Under the pieces are notes generated by a model that worked only from the letters and a program-made list of their open reading frames with translations, did not search any database and had not been told where the DNA came from. The position numbers were made by a program, and so were the translations under genes. From an uncultured Schumannella sp. (GTDB lineage: Bacteria; Actinomycetota; Actinomycetes; Actinomycetales; Microbacteriaceae), in contig NZ_CAJQNT010000003.1 in assembly GCF_905479755.1 (NCBI RefSeq), positions 62,001 to 126,000 of the forward strand: a DNA stretch of 64,000 nucleotides. The letters are read 5' to 3'. Within the stretch, counting starts at the first letter, position 1, and each line of letters begins with the position of its first letter. Below, piece by piece: positions 34,441 through 44,030 of the stretch.

Positions 34441-35994
34441 TCAGCTCGACTGGACCGTGACCGGCAGCACCGGCGCCGTGGTCACCACGAGCGGCTCGAT
34501 CAGATCGTTGACGAGCGAGTCGAGCGGGCGCAGTAGCGTGCCCACGAGACCGCGTGAGCCGAGCAGGCCCTCGAGGTAGCCGCGATCGACGGTCTGGCCG
34601 ATCGTCAGTCCGGTGGTGTCGCCGGGGATGCCACTCGCACTCAGCGTGAACGTCCCGTTCGCCGCGACCGTCGTCGTCGCGTAGACCACTCCAGCCGCCT
34701 GCAGCGAGACCGTGGCTCCCGGAGTCGCGGTGCCCGAGAGACTCAGGGTGACGTCCGCGGTCACGACCTCGCTCACGACCTCGCCGACGCCGCCGACCAG
34801 CTCCTCGACCACACCGCCGACACCGCCGACGACGTTCTCCACGGTGCCGGTCACGCCGTCGCTCGTCTCCCCGATCCCGATGTCGCTCGGGTCGACGGGC
34901 TCCGGTTCGGGTTCGACAACGTCGCCGGACGCCAGAATGTCGTCGCCCGGGCTGCTCGCGGCCGCGTCACTCGACTCGCTCGAGGCCGGCGGCTCCGGGT
35001 CCGGATTCATCCCGGTGGAGCCCGACAGCACCAGCCCGCCGCCGAGCACGGCGACGACCGCGATCCCGCTGACCAGCACGCCGGGCGTCGCGCTCGCCCC
35101 CAACGCCAGACCGCCCACCACGGGTGCCGCGGCGAGAGACGACTGGACGACCGCGTCGACGGCGTCCGGCATCGGCGGGATCGCGAGATCGCTGACCGGT
35201 GCCGAGTTCGATGCCAGCGCGGCGAGCAGCGACCCGCCGGCCACGCCGCCGAGCATCATCGGCAGCAGCACGAGCGCGAGCCGCGAGCCGACCTCGTCGA
35301 CCTCCTCGGCCACGATCGAGCACCGCGCACAGCCCGGCAGGTGCGCCTCCAGCCGTGTCTTCTCGCGTTTGCCGAGGCCGTCACGGGCGTTCTCGCCGAG
35401 CTTCGACATCGCCCAGCGGCAGTCGTCGGACATCCCGGTGTCACTGATGTGCGCCTGCAGCCACGCCTTCCGCAGGCCCTCACGGGCGCGATAGGACAGC
35501 GCCGCGACGCCATTGGCCGTCATGCCCATGATGGGCGCGACCTCGTGCGGATCCATTCCCTCGACCTCGGTGTACCAGAGCACCGTCTGCCAGCGCTCCG
35601 GAAGGGTCCGGAACGCGGTCGCCGTCAACGTGCGATCGAGCGCCCACACCGAGGGGTCGTCAGGAATCCGCTCGTCCTGGAAGTCCTCGATCATGTCGAC
35701 TTGCACGTCGCGCGAGGCCGCCCCCCAGCTGCTCGCGAGATTGCGGATCGTCGTGTACAGGTAGGGCCGGAACGCCCCCGTGGGTCCGCCGCCCGCCAGG
35801 ACACGTTGAAAAATGCGCACATAGGCCTCGGAAACGAGGTCATCGGCATCGAGCGACGTGAACTGGCGGGCGACCCGAACAGCGGAACGATAGTGACGGC
35901 TCCACAGTTCGGCGAATGCGCTCGTGTCCCCCGCGCGCGCTCGCTCGATGTACTCGCCGTCCGAAGCCGATGGCTTCGCGTTGTGGCTGTTCAT
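34441..35994 (-). CDS. ECF-type sigma factor fused to zinc-finger, transmembrane and extracellular domains
   Basis: 517 residues from ATG 35994, with AGGGGG upstream. Residues 1-180 form an ECF sigma factor: region 2 (ELWSRHYRSAVRVARQFTS, then DADDLVSEAYVRIFQ) and region 4 (LPERWQTVLWYTEVEGMDPHEVA, written in two overlapping parts in the protein). Residues 190-230 hold an anti-sigma-like zinc motif (Cys192, then HLPGCARC with His218, Cys222, Cys225). Two hydrophobic segments (about 240-262 and 305-326) follow, then an acidic Pro/Glu linker and a C-terminal beta-rich domain (GTATPGATVSLQ, NGTFTLSASG). So sigma factor and membrane-bound control unit are one chain. No separate anti-sigma gene is nearby. 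Confidence 0.85.
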   Translation of the reverse strand: MNSHNAKPSASDGEYIERARAGDTSAFAELWSRHYRSAVRVARQFTSLDADDLVSEAYVRIFQRVLAGGGPTGAFRPYLYTTIRNLASSWGAASRDVQVDMIEDFQDERIPDDPSVWALDRTLTATAFRTLPERWQTVLWYTEVEGMDPHEVAPIMGMTANGVAALSYRAREGLRKAWLQAHISDTGMSDDCRWAMSKLGENARDGLGKREKTRLEAHLPGCARCSIVAEEVDEVGSRLALVLLPMMLGGVAGGSLLAALASNSAPVSDLAIPPMPDAVDAVVQSSLAAAPVVGGLALGASATPGVLVSGIAVVAVLGGGLVLSGSTGMNPDPEPPASSESSDAAASSPGDDILASGDVVEPEPEPVDPSDIGIGETSDGVTGTVENVVGGVGGVVEELVGGVGEVVSEVVTADVTLSLSGTATPGATVSLQAAGVVYATTTVAANGTFTLSASGIPGDTTGLTIGQTVDRGYLEGLLGSRGLVGTLLRPLDSLVNDLIEPLVVTTAPVLPVTVQSS

Positions 35995-36199
35995 CCCCCT
36001 GAACCACTCCCCCGGCCCCTCTGTTGCCTCCCGGGAATGGAACACACGCAAGAGCGCCGCAGTGACGGTTCCCTTGCATCTCCATACCCAGAGAGACGGG
36101 CCTTCCAACAGGATATGACGCGAGACGGCGAATAAACATCCTCAATTTCTGAATGCTGCCTGAACACGAGTCCTCCCGCGCGCCGCGGAACGGGCTCGA

Positions 36200-36205
36200 T
36201 AGGCT
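36200..36205 (+). promoter_or_regulatory. -10 box TAGGCT for the BrkB-like gene
   Basis: TAGGCT, 6 bases before the ATG at 36212. Leaderless-type spacing. Confidence 0.55.
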
Positions 36206-36211
36206 CGATGC

Positions 36212-37312
36212 ATGACCGATTCGGAGGACGCCGACGATAACCGGCTCCCCCAACGGCTGAAGGCCTGGGGGCAGCGCACCATCGACGGGGCGAAGGAATT
36301 CGCCGAGCGCGCGCAGGAGTGGAAACCGGTTCGGGTGCTCACACACTTCGGGCAGCAGCGCGGCGCGCTGCTGGCCAACGGGCTCTCCTATCAGGCGATC
36401 TTCTCCGTCTTCGCCGCCGTCTGGGTCGGGTTCTCGATCATCGGACTCGTGCTCGACGCGAACGCCGAACTGCGCGACTCGCTGTTTCGCGTGATTCGAC
36501 TCTCGGTGCCGGGCCTTCTCGATCTCGGCGAGGGCGGCGCGATCGATCCCGACGAACTACTCGACGCGGCCGCAATCGGCTGGACCGGTGCCCTCGCCCT
36601 CGCCGGTGCCCTGTTCACCGCGGTCGCGTGGCTCGGCTCGGCGCGAAATGCCGTCCGCGAAATCGCCCAACTCGCCTCGCCCCCGGTGAACTTCCTGCTG
36701 CTGAAACTCCGCGACCTGGGACTCGCGCTCGCCTTCGGCGCGGCCGTGCTGCTGTCGGCCGGGCTGTTGTTCGCGAGCACCCAGGCGCTCGAGTGGATCT
36801 TCCCCGCGATCGGGGTCGAGACCGATTCGAGCGTCGCGGCGGTCGCCGCCCGCATCATCGGTCTGACGCTGATGTTCGCGCTCGACGCGGCGATCCTGGC
36901 GACGCTGTACCGCATCCTCGCCGGCGTGAAGATTCCGCCGCGCCCCCTCATGCAGGGCGCGCTGCTCGGGGCGGCCGGGCTCGCGGTGCTCAAGATCCTC
37001 GGGAGCACGCTGCTCGGTGGGGCATCCTCGAACCCCCTCCTGGCGTCGTTCGCCGTCATCATCGGTCTGCTGATCTGGTTCAACCTGATCTGTCAGGTGA
37101 TCCTCATCGCGGCCGCCTGGCTCGTGGTCACCGCCACGGATGACGGGGTGCCGCTGGATCCGATCGGCGAGCGCGAACGGCGCGAGGCGGAGGCGCGGCT
37201 GCGTCTGGAACTCGAGGAAGAGATCCGCGCCGAGTTAGAGAGCACCCTGCCCCGCGCGGTGCGATGGTTGGCCCGGCGCCGGAGCCGCCGGCAGGTCAGC
37301 GAGCAGAACTAG
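36212..37312 (+). CDS. YihY/BrkB-family inner-membrane protein
   Basis: 366 residues. Soluble N-terminus of about 50 residues, then about six helices with the family's LLANGLSYQAIFSVFAAVWV, FTAVAWLGSARNAV and ASFAVIIGLLIWFNLICQVI segments, and a charged C-terminal coiled tail (EREAEARLRLELEEEIRAEL-like). The family was once called ribonuclease BN but is an integral membrane protein of unclear function. Its stop codon TAG begins the promoter box of xthA. As I recall, a BrkB-like gene also neighbours trpS in mycobacteria. Confidence 0.9.
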   Translation: MTDSEDADDNRLPQRLKAWGQRTIDGAKEFAERAQEWKPVRVLTHFGQQRGALLANGLSYQAIFSVFAAVWVGFSIIGLVLDANAELRDSLFRVIRLSVPGLLDLGEGGAIDPDELLDAAAIGWTGALALAGALFTAVAWLGSARNAVREIAQLASPPVNFLLLKLRDLGLALAFGAAVLLSAGLLFASTQALEWIFPAIGVETDSSVAAVAARIIGLTLMFALDAAILATLYRILAGVKIPPRPLMQGALLGAAGLAVLKILGSTLLGGASSNPLLASFAVIIGLLIWFNLICQVILIAAAWLVVTATDDGVPLDPIGERERREAEARLRLELEEEIRAELESTLPRAVRWLARRRSRRQVSEQN

Positions 37313-37315
37313 GCT
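37310..37315 (+). promoter_or_regulatory. -10 box TAGGCT for xthA
   Basis: TAGGCT, 7 bases before the ATG at 37323; its first three bases are the stop codon of the BrkB-like gene. A GGAGG also precedes the ATG, so a read-through message could be translated as well. Confidence 0.5.
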
Positions 37316-37322
37316 CGGAGGT

Positions 37323-38156
37323 ATGCCTCAACCGCTTCGCCTCGCCTCGGTCAACGTCAACGGAATCCGCGCCGCCTACCGGAAAGGAATGGGCGACTGG
37401 CTCGCCCAGCGCGATGTCGACATTCTCGCTCTGCAGGAGGTGCGTGCCGAGACCGAGCACATCACCGAACTGCTCGGCCCGGAGTGGAACGTGTTGCACG
37501 ACGCGGCCACCGCGAAGGGGCGCGCGGGCGTCGCGATCGCCAGCAGGCGGGCCGCCAACATCCATCGGGTGAGCTTCGGGGCGGACGACTTCGACTCGGC
37601 CGGGCGGTGGCTGGAGGCCGACTTCGACATCGACGGCACGCTCGTGACGGTCGTCTCGACCTACGTGCACTCGGGCGCCGTCGACACCCCTAAGCAGGTC
37701 GAGAAGTACAAGTTCCTGGATGCCATGGCCGAGCGTCTGCCCGAACTCGCCGCCCACAATCCGCGGTCGGTGGTCGTCGGCGACCTCAACGTCGGACACC
37801 GCACGCTCGACATCAAGAACTGGAAGGGCAACGTCAAGAACGCTGGCTTCCTGCCCGAGGAGCGCGCCTACTTCGACCGCTTCCTCGGCGCCGAGGGCGA
37901 GGAGGGCTACAACCAGGGCGCCGGCTTCGGCTGGGTCGACGTGCACCGCCGATTCCACCCCGACGCTCCCGGGCCCTACACCTGGTGGTCGCAGCGCGGT
38001 AAGGCCTTCGACACCGACACCGGCTGGCGGATCGACTACCAGCTGGCGACCCCGGAGCTCGCCGCCGCCGCGGTCTCCTACGCGATCGATCGCGCGTCGG
38101 CCTACGACACCCGCTGGTCCGACCACGCCCCCGTCGTCGTCGACTACGCCCTCTAG
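37323..38156 (+). CDS. xthA: Exodeoxyribonuclease III
   Basis: 277 residues. Endonuclease/exonuclease/phosphatase fold; AP-endonuclease and 3'-repair nuclease in base excision repair. Seen are LASVNVNGIRAA, LALQEVRAE with the metal-binding Glu, VSTYVHSG, VVVGDLNVGHRTLDIKNWKG with the catalytic Asp and Asn, FGWVDVHR, TWWSQRGKAF, GWRIDYQL and the C-terminal SDHAPVVVDY with the catalytic His. Confidence 0.95.
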   Translation: MPQPLRLASVNVNGIRAAYRKGMGDWLAQRDVDILALQEVRAETEHITELLGPEWNVLHDAATAKGRAGVAIASRRAANIHRVSFGADDFDSAGRWLEADFDIDGTLVTVVSTYVHSGAVDTPKQVEKYKFLDAMAERLPELAAHNPRSVVVGDLNVGHRTLDIKNWKGNVKNAGFLPEERAYFDRFLGAEGEEGYNQGAGFGWVDVHRRFHPDAPGPYTWWSQRGKAFDTDTGWRIDYQLATPELAAAAVSYAIDRASAYDTRWSDHAPVVVDYAL

Positions 38157-39934
<1,778 letters not shown>

Positions 39935-39970
39935 CGCGCTGCTACCGAAACTCGCCGCCCCCGGCCGCCA

Positions 39971-40139
39971 GTGTGTCGTTTCTCCGGAGCCACCCGCGCG
40001 CGAGTGTGTCGTTTCTCCGGAGGTTATGACGCATCCGGATGCAGGTGCACCGTGAAATAGGGGCCTGGCGCGCGAAACCTCCGGAGAAACGTGCACGGGG
40101 CGAGGGCGGGCCGCGCGAAACCTCCGGAAAAACGTGCGC
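39971..40139. repeat. Family B palindromic repeat cluster, two direct and two inverted units
   Basis: Four copies of a unit with core GTTTCTCCGGAG: plus orientation at 39971-39989 and 40003-40022, inverted at 40078-40096 and 40121-40139 (the last has GGAAAAAC for GGAGAAAC). The inner pair gives a perfect 16-bp inverted repeat (40010-40025 with 40076-40091), and the outer pair can form a second, surrounding stem. The unit resembles family A (CGTTT..C.GGAG.TT). It lies between the HAD gene and the FMN riboswitch promoter; no gene is present from 39935 to 40430. Confidence 0.85.
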
Positions 40140-40202
40140 AACGGGGCGGGCGCGGGGCGGGGCGGCGAACGCGCGGGAATGCGGGGCGCGAGGGCCGCGT
40201 TG

Positions 40203-40208
40203 TAGGCT
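40203..40208 (+). promoter_or_regulatory. -10 box TAGGCT for the riboflavin operon
   Basis: TAGGCT with predicted start near 40215, immediately before the riboswitch. Here the box is followed by a long structured leader rather than by a start codon. Confidence 0.5.
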
Positions 40209-40223
40209 GTGGACACGAAGCAC

Positions 40224-40347
40224 GTGCTCCGGGGGCGGTGAAATTCCGCGCCGGCGGTCAAAGTCCGCGAACCTGCCGAGGCAACTCGGCGGGCCGAACT
40301 GGTGAAACTCCAGTACCGACGGTGAAAGTCCGGATGGGAGGATGCAC
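40224..40347 (+). promoter_or_regulatory. FMN riboswitch (RFN element)
   Basis: All conserved RFN blocks appear in order: GGGGGCGGTGAAATTCC, GCCGGCGGTCAAAGTCCGCG, a variable hairpin (CTGCCGAGGCAACTCGGCGG), CTGGTGAAACTCCAG, then ACCGACGGTGAAAGTCCGG and ATGGGAGGAT. P1 closes as GTGC-TCC with GGATGCAC. It binds flavin mononucleotide and lowers expression of the rib genes. About 83 bases of leader follow before ribD, with GAGGA near the ATG, so control of translation is as plausible as termination. Confidence 0.96.
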
Positions 40348-40430
40348 GAGTTCACGAGCGCACCCGTCGCGCCCGCGAACCGCCGACTCTCGGCACCCCC
40401 GGAACCGTCTGAACACAGACCGAGGACCGG

Positions 40431-41504
40431 ATGCGGAACACCGAGAGCGCCCCCAGCGAAACACTCGACGCCGCCATGCGGCGCGCCTTCGAGCTCGCCC
40501 GGCGCGGCCCCGCGACCGGCCCCAACCCGCAGGTCGGCTGCGTGCTGCTGGATGACCGCGGCCAGATCGCCGCCGAAGGCTGGCACCGCGGTGCCGGCAC
40601 GCCGCACGCCGAAGTGGCCGCACTGGCCGACGCCGCGGCGCGCGGCGTCGAGACCGCCGGGCTGACCGCGGTCGTCACCCTGGAGCCGTGCAACCACACG
40701 GGCCGCACCGGCCCGTGCAGCGAGGCGCTGCTGGCGGCCGGCATCGGCGCCGTGCACTACGCCGTCGCCGATCCGGGCGACGCCTCGAGCGGCGGCGCCG
40801 CGCGCCTGACCGCCGCGGGGGTGCCGGCGACCCTCGGACCGCTCACGGTCGAGGGTGAGGCGCTGCTGCATCCGTGGCTTTCCGCGGTGCGCCGCGGGCG
40901 CCCCTGGGTGACGGTCAAGTGGGCTTCCACGCTCGACGGGCGCGCCGCGGCGGCCGACGGTACCAGCCAGTGGATCACCGGCACCGCCGCCCGCCAGCGC
41001 GTGCACGAGGAGCGAGCCGCGGCCGATGCGATCTTGGTCGGCACGGGCACGGTGTTCGCCGACGACCCGAGCCTGACGGCGCGCGGTGACGGCGGCGAAC
41101 TGCTCGCACACCAGCCGCTGCCGGTGGTGGTCGGCGAGCGCCGAATCCCGAAAACGGCGAAGCTGCATCAGCATCCGGCGGGCGTGCTGGAGACCGGCAC
41201 CCGCGACCTGGGTGCCGCGCTCAGCCAGCTGCACGAGCGCGAGATCCGGCGCGTCTACGTCGAGGGCGGTCCGACTCTCGCGAGCGCGCTCATCGCGGAG
41301 GGCCTCGCCGACGAGTTCTCGATCTACCTGGCGCCCGCGCTGCTCGGCGGCGAGAAGCTCGCCCTCGGCGACCTGGGCATCACGACCATCGGCGACGCGC
41401 GCCGCCTGCACATCACCACCGTCGAACAACTCGGCGATGACCTGTTCATCGCGGCGACGCCGCACGCGCCGACCACCCCGACCGCAACCCCCCAGGAGCA
41501 CTGA
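40431..41504 (+). CDS. ribD: Bifunctional diaminohydroxyphosphoribosylaminopyrimidine deaminase / 5-amino-6-(5-phosphoribosylamino)uracil reductase
   Basis: 357 residues. N-terminal deaminase with zinc motif PHAEVAAL and LEPCNHTGRTGPCSEALL; C-terminal reductase with VTVKWASTLDGRAAAADG, SQWITG, ADAILVGTGTVFADDPSLTAR and VYVEGGPTLASALI. Performs steps two and three of riboflavin synthesis. The GAGGA before the ATG is the likely ribosome site. First gene after the FMN riboswitch. Confidence 0.96.
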   Translation: MRNTESAPSETLDAAMRRAFELARRGPATGPNPQVGCVLLDDRGQIAAEGWHRGAGTPHAEVAALADAAARGVETAGLTAVVTLEPCNHTGRTGPCSEALLAAGIGAVHYAVADPGDASSGGAARLTAAGVPATLGPLTVEGEALLHPWLSAVRRGRPWVTVKWASTLDGRAAAADGTSQWITGTAARQRVHEERAAADAILVGTGTVFADDPSLTARGDGGELLAHQPLPVVVGERRIPKTAKLHQHPAGVLETGTRDLGAALSQLHEREIRRVYVEGGPTLASALIAEGLADEFSIYLAPALLGGEKLALGDLGITTIGDARRLHITTVEQLGDDLFIAATPHAPTTPTATPQEH

Positions 41505-41505
41505 C

Positions 41506-42135
41506 ATGTTCACCGGAATCATCGAAGAACAGGGCGAAGTTCTCGCCTGGGAGCCGAGCGCCGACGCCGCCCGGATCACCGTGAGGGCCCCGCTCGCCGC
41601 CTCCGACGCGCGCCACGGCGATTCGATCGCGGTCAGCGGGGTCTGCCTGACGGTGATCGATCAGGGCCCCGACTGGTTCACCGCCGACGTCATGGCGGAG
41701 TCGATCGCGCAGACCACGCTGGCGCTGATCGCCCCCGGCTCGCGCGTCAACCTGGAGCGCGCCGCGGCCGTCGACTCGCGCCTCGGCGGCCACATCGTGC
41801 AGGGCCACGTGGATGCCACCAGCCACGTGGTGAGCGTCACCCCGGGCGAACGGTGGAGCGTCGTGCGCGTCGCGCTGCCGGCCGAACTTGAGGCGCTCGT
41901 CACCCGCAAGGGTTCGATCGCGATCGACGGCATCTCGCTCACGGTCAGCGCGGTCAGCGACGCCGGGGAGGCATCCCCGTGGTTTGAGGTCAGTCTGATT
42001 CCGGAAACGCTCAGCGCCACGACGCTCGGCGCCGCCGCCCCCGGCACCCCCGTCAATCTCGAGAGCGACATTCTCGCTCGCCACGTCGAGCGCCTGCTCG
42101 CCGTGGAATCCCTCCGATCGAAGGTGCAGGCATGA
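41506..42135 (+). CDS. ribE: Riboflavin synthase alpha chain
   Basis: 209 residues from ATG 41506, with CAGGAG upstream. Internal duplication typical of the family: MFTGIIEEQGEV, ISVSGVCLTV-like first barrel, GGHIVQGHVDATS, then KGSIAIDGISLTV and SLIPETLSATTLG in the second barrel. Dismutates two lumazines to riboflavin. Overlaps ribBA by ATGA. Confidence 0.96.
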   Translation: MFTGIIEEQGEVLAWEPSADAARITVRAPLAASDARHGDSIAVSGVCLTVIDQGPDWFTADVMAESIAQTTLALIAPGSRVNLERAAAVDSRLGGHIVQGHVDATSHVVSVTPGERWSVVRVALPAELEALVTRKGSIAIDGISLTVSAVSDAGEASPWFEVSLIPETLSATTLGAAAPGTPVNLESDILARHVERLLAVESLRSKVQA

Positions 42136-43397
42136 GCCTCTCCACCATCCCCGAGGCCGTCGCGGCGCTCCGCGCGGGCCGTCCGATCATCGTCGCCGAC
42201 GATGAGGGCCGCGAGAACGAGGGCGACGTGATCCTCGCCGCCGAAAGCGCCAGCCAGGAGTGGGTGGCCTGGATGGTGAAGAACTCCTCGGGCTTCATCT
42301 GCGCGCCGATGACGAACGAGATCGCCGACGCGCTCAACCTGCCGCCGATGGTGAGCATGAACGAGGATCCCCGCGGCACCGCCTACACGGTGAGTGTGGA
42401 TGCGGCGGATCGCCTGAGCACCGGCATCAGCGCGGGCGACCGCGCCCACACGCTGCGCGTCCTGGCAAACCCGGATTCGACGCCGGCGAGCGTGCTGCGC
42501 CCCGGCCACATCCTGCCGCTGCGCGCCGTCGAGGGCGGCGTGCGCGAGCGCGACGGACATACCGAGGCGGCGGTCGACCTGATGAAGCTGGCCGGGCTGC
42601 GGCCGGTGGGCGCGATCGCGGAGATCGTCGACGAGGACGGCGAGATGATGCGTCTGCCGAATCTGATCCGCCTCGGCGAGCGCGACGGGGTGCCGGTCAT
42701 CACGATCGAGGAGCTGATCCGGTTCCTGGAGGAGCGGCGCTGCGAGGGCGACCCGGAGGCGATCCCCGAGATCCCCGAGACCTCACGCGTCGAGTTCGAG
42801 GTGGAGACCACGATCCCGACGCGCCACGGTTCGTTCCGGGTGCGCGCCTATCGCGACCGCTCGACGGGCGCCGATCATGTGGCCTGGATTTCGGGCGACC
42901 CGGCCGCCCGCACCACCCCGCCGCTCGTGCGTCTGCACTCGGAGTGCCTGACGGGTGAGGCCTTCGGTTCGCTGAAGTGCGAGTGCGGCCCGCAGCTGCA
43001 GGAGGCGCTCGAGCGCATCGACGCCGAGGGCGGCGTCGTCGTCTACCTGCGCGGTCACGAGGGCCGCGGGATCGGTCTCATCAACAAGCTGAAGGCCTAC
43101 CGCCTGCAGGAGGGCGGCCTCGACACGCTCGACGCGAATCTGGCCCTCGGCCTCCCGGCGGATGCGCGCGACTACGGCGCCGCGACCGCGATTTTGCACG
43201 ACCTCGGCATCGACTCCGTGCGCCTGCTCAGCAACAACCCCGAGAAGGCTCGCCAGCTCACCGAGCGCGGCGTCGAGGTCACCGATCTGGTGCCGCTCGT
43301 CGTCGGTGTCGGCGAGTTCAACGAGGGCTACCTCGACGCGAAGCGCGACCGCATGGGCCACGCGCTGCCCCCCCACCTCACGAACGGATTGGACTGA
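42132..43397 (+). CDS. ribBA: Bifunctional 3,4-dihydroxy-2-butanone-4-phosphate synthase / GTP cyclohydrolase II
   Basis: 421 residues. N-terminal RibB domain: GRPIIVADDEGRENEGDVI, FICAPMTNEIADALNLPPM, RPGHILPLRA and the acidic ERDGHTEAAVDLMKLAGL. C-terminal RibA domain: LHSECLTGEAFGSLKCECG with zinc Cys ligands, YLRGHEGRGIGLINKLKAY and the NNPEKARQL segment. It supplies both precursors of riboflavin. Third gene of the operon. Confidence 0.97.
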   Translation: MSLSTIPEAVAALRAGRPIIVADDEGRENEGDVILAAESASQEWVAWMVKNSSGFICAPMTNEIADALNLPPMVSMNEDPRGTAYTVSVDAADRLSTGISAGDRAHTLRVLANPDSTPASVLRPGHILPLRAVEGGVRERDGHTEAAVDLMKLAGLRPVGAIAEIVDEDGEMMRLPNLIRLGERDGVPVITIEELIRFLEERRCEGDPEAIPEIPETSRVEFEVETTIPTRHGSFRVRAYRDRSTGADHVAWISGDPAARTTPPLVRLHSECLTGEAFGSLKCECGPQLQEALERIDAEGGVVVYLRGHEGRGIGLINKLKAYRLQEGGLDTLDANLALGLPADARDYGAATAILHDLGIDSVRLLSNNPEKARQLTERGVEVTDLVPLVVGVGEFNEGYLDAKRDRMGHALPPHLTNGLD

Positions 43398-43400
43398 CCC

Positions 43401-43883
43401 ATGGCCGGACACGGCGCCCCCTCCCTCGAAACCTCCGCGATCCCCGACGCGACCGGCCTCAAGGTGACGATCGTCTCGGGCTTGTGGCATCACGCGATCG
43501 CCGACGGACTGCTCGCGGGCGCGCACCGCGTGCTGGCCGCCGCGAACGCGGAGGTCTCTGAGGTGCGGGTTCCCGGCAGCTTCGAGCTGCCGGTGGCGGC
43601 GAAGGTCGCCCTCGATGCGGGAGCGGATGCGGTGGTCGCCCTCGGCGTGATCATCCGCGGCGGCACCCCGCACTTCGAGTACGTGAGCGCCGCCGCCACG
43701 GACGGACTCACCCGGGTGGCGCTGGACACCGGCAAGCCGGTCGGTTTCGGCGTGCTCACCCTCGACGACGAGCAGCAGGGCCTCGACCGCGCCGGGCTCA
43801 AAGGCTCGAAGGAGGACAAGGGCGCCGAGGCCGCCCATGCCGCCGTGACGACGGCGCTCACCTTGCGCGAGCTGCGCGGCTAG
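43401..43883 (+). CDS. ribH: 6,7-dimethyl-8-ribityllumazine synthase
   Basis: 160 residues. Condenses the RibD-derived pyrimidine with dihydroxybutanone phosphate. Signature pieces are [49 protein letters not shown] and [17 protein letters not shown]. Usual length for the icosahedral or pentameric forms. Last gene of the operon; a GC-rich hairpin follows at 43913. Confidence 0.96.
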   Translation: MAGHGAPSLETSAIPDATGLKVTIVSGLWHHAIADGLLAGAHRVLAAANAEVSEVRVPGSFELPVAAKVALDAGADAVVALGVIIRGGTPHFEYVSAAATDGLTRVALDTGKPVGFGVLTLDDEQQGLDRAGLKGSKEDKGAEAAHAAVTTALTLRELRG

Positions 43884-43902
43884 CCCTCCCCGCCGAACGG
43901 CG

Positions 43903-43908
43903 TACACT
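43903..43908 (+). promoter_or_regulatory. -10 box TACACT for the MFS transporter gene
   Basis: TACACT gives a start near 43915, about 116 bases before the GTG at 44031. The predicted RNA would begin with the hairpin at 43913-43933. Confidence 0.4.
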
Positions 43909-43912
43909 CGAC

Positions 43913-43933
43913 GGGGCCGCCAGAAGCGGCCCC
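43913..43933 (+). terminator. GGGGCCGC/GCGGCCCC hairpin between ribH and the MFS gene
   Basis: Eight-bp perfect stem with a CAGAA loop 30 bases beyond the ribH stop. It may end the rib operon, or form the 5' end of the MFS leader. A second potential pairing (GGTGCG near 43950 with CGCACC near 43973) lies further along the same leader. No U-run follows. Confidence 0.4.
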
Positions 43934-44030
43934 CACCTACCCCGCGACGGTGCGACCTCTGGAGTCACCGCCGCACCCCGCGAACTCCGAATCGGTCGAC
44001 CGCGCCCGCCCTCAGTTTCGGAGCATTTCA

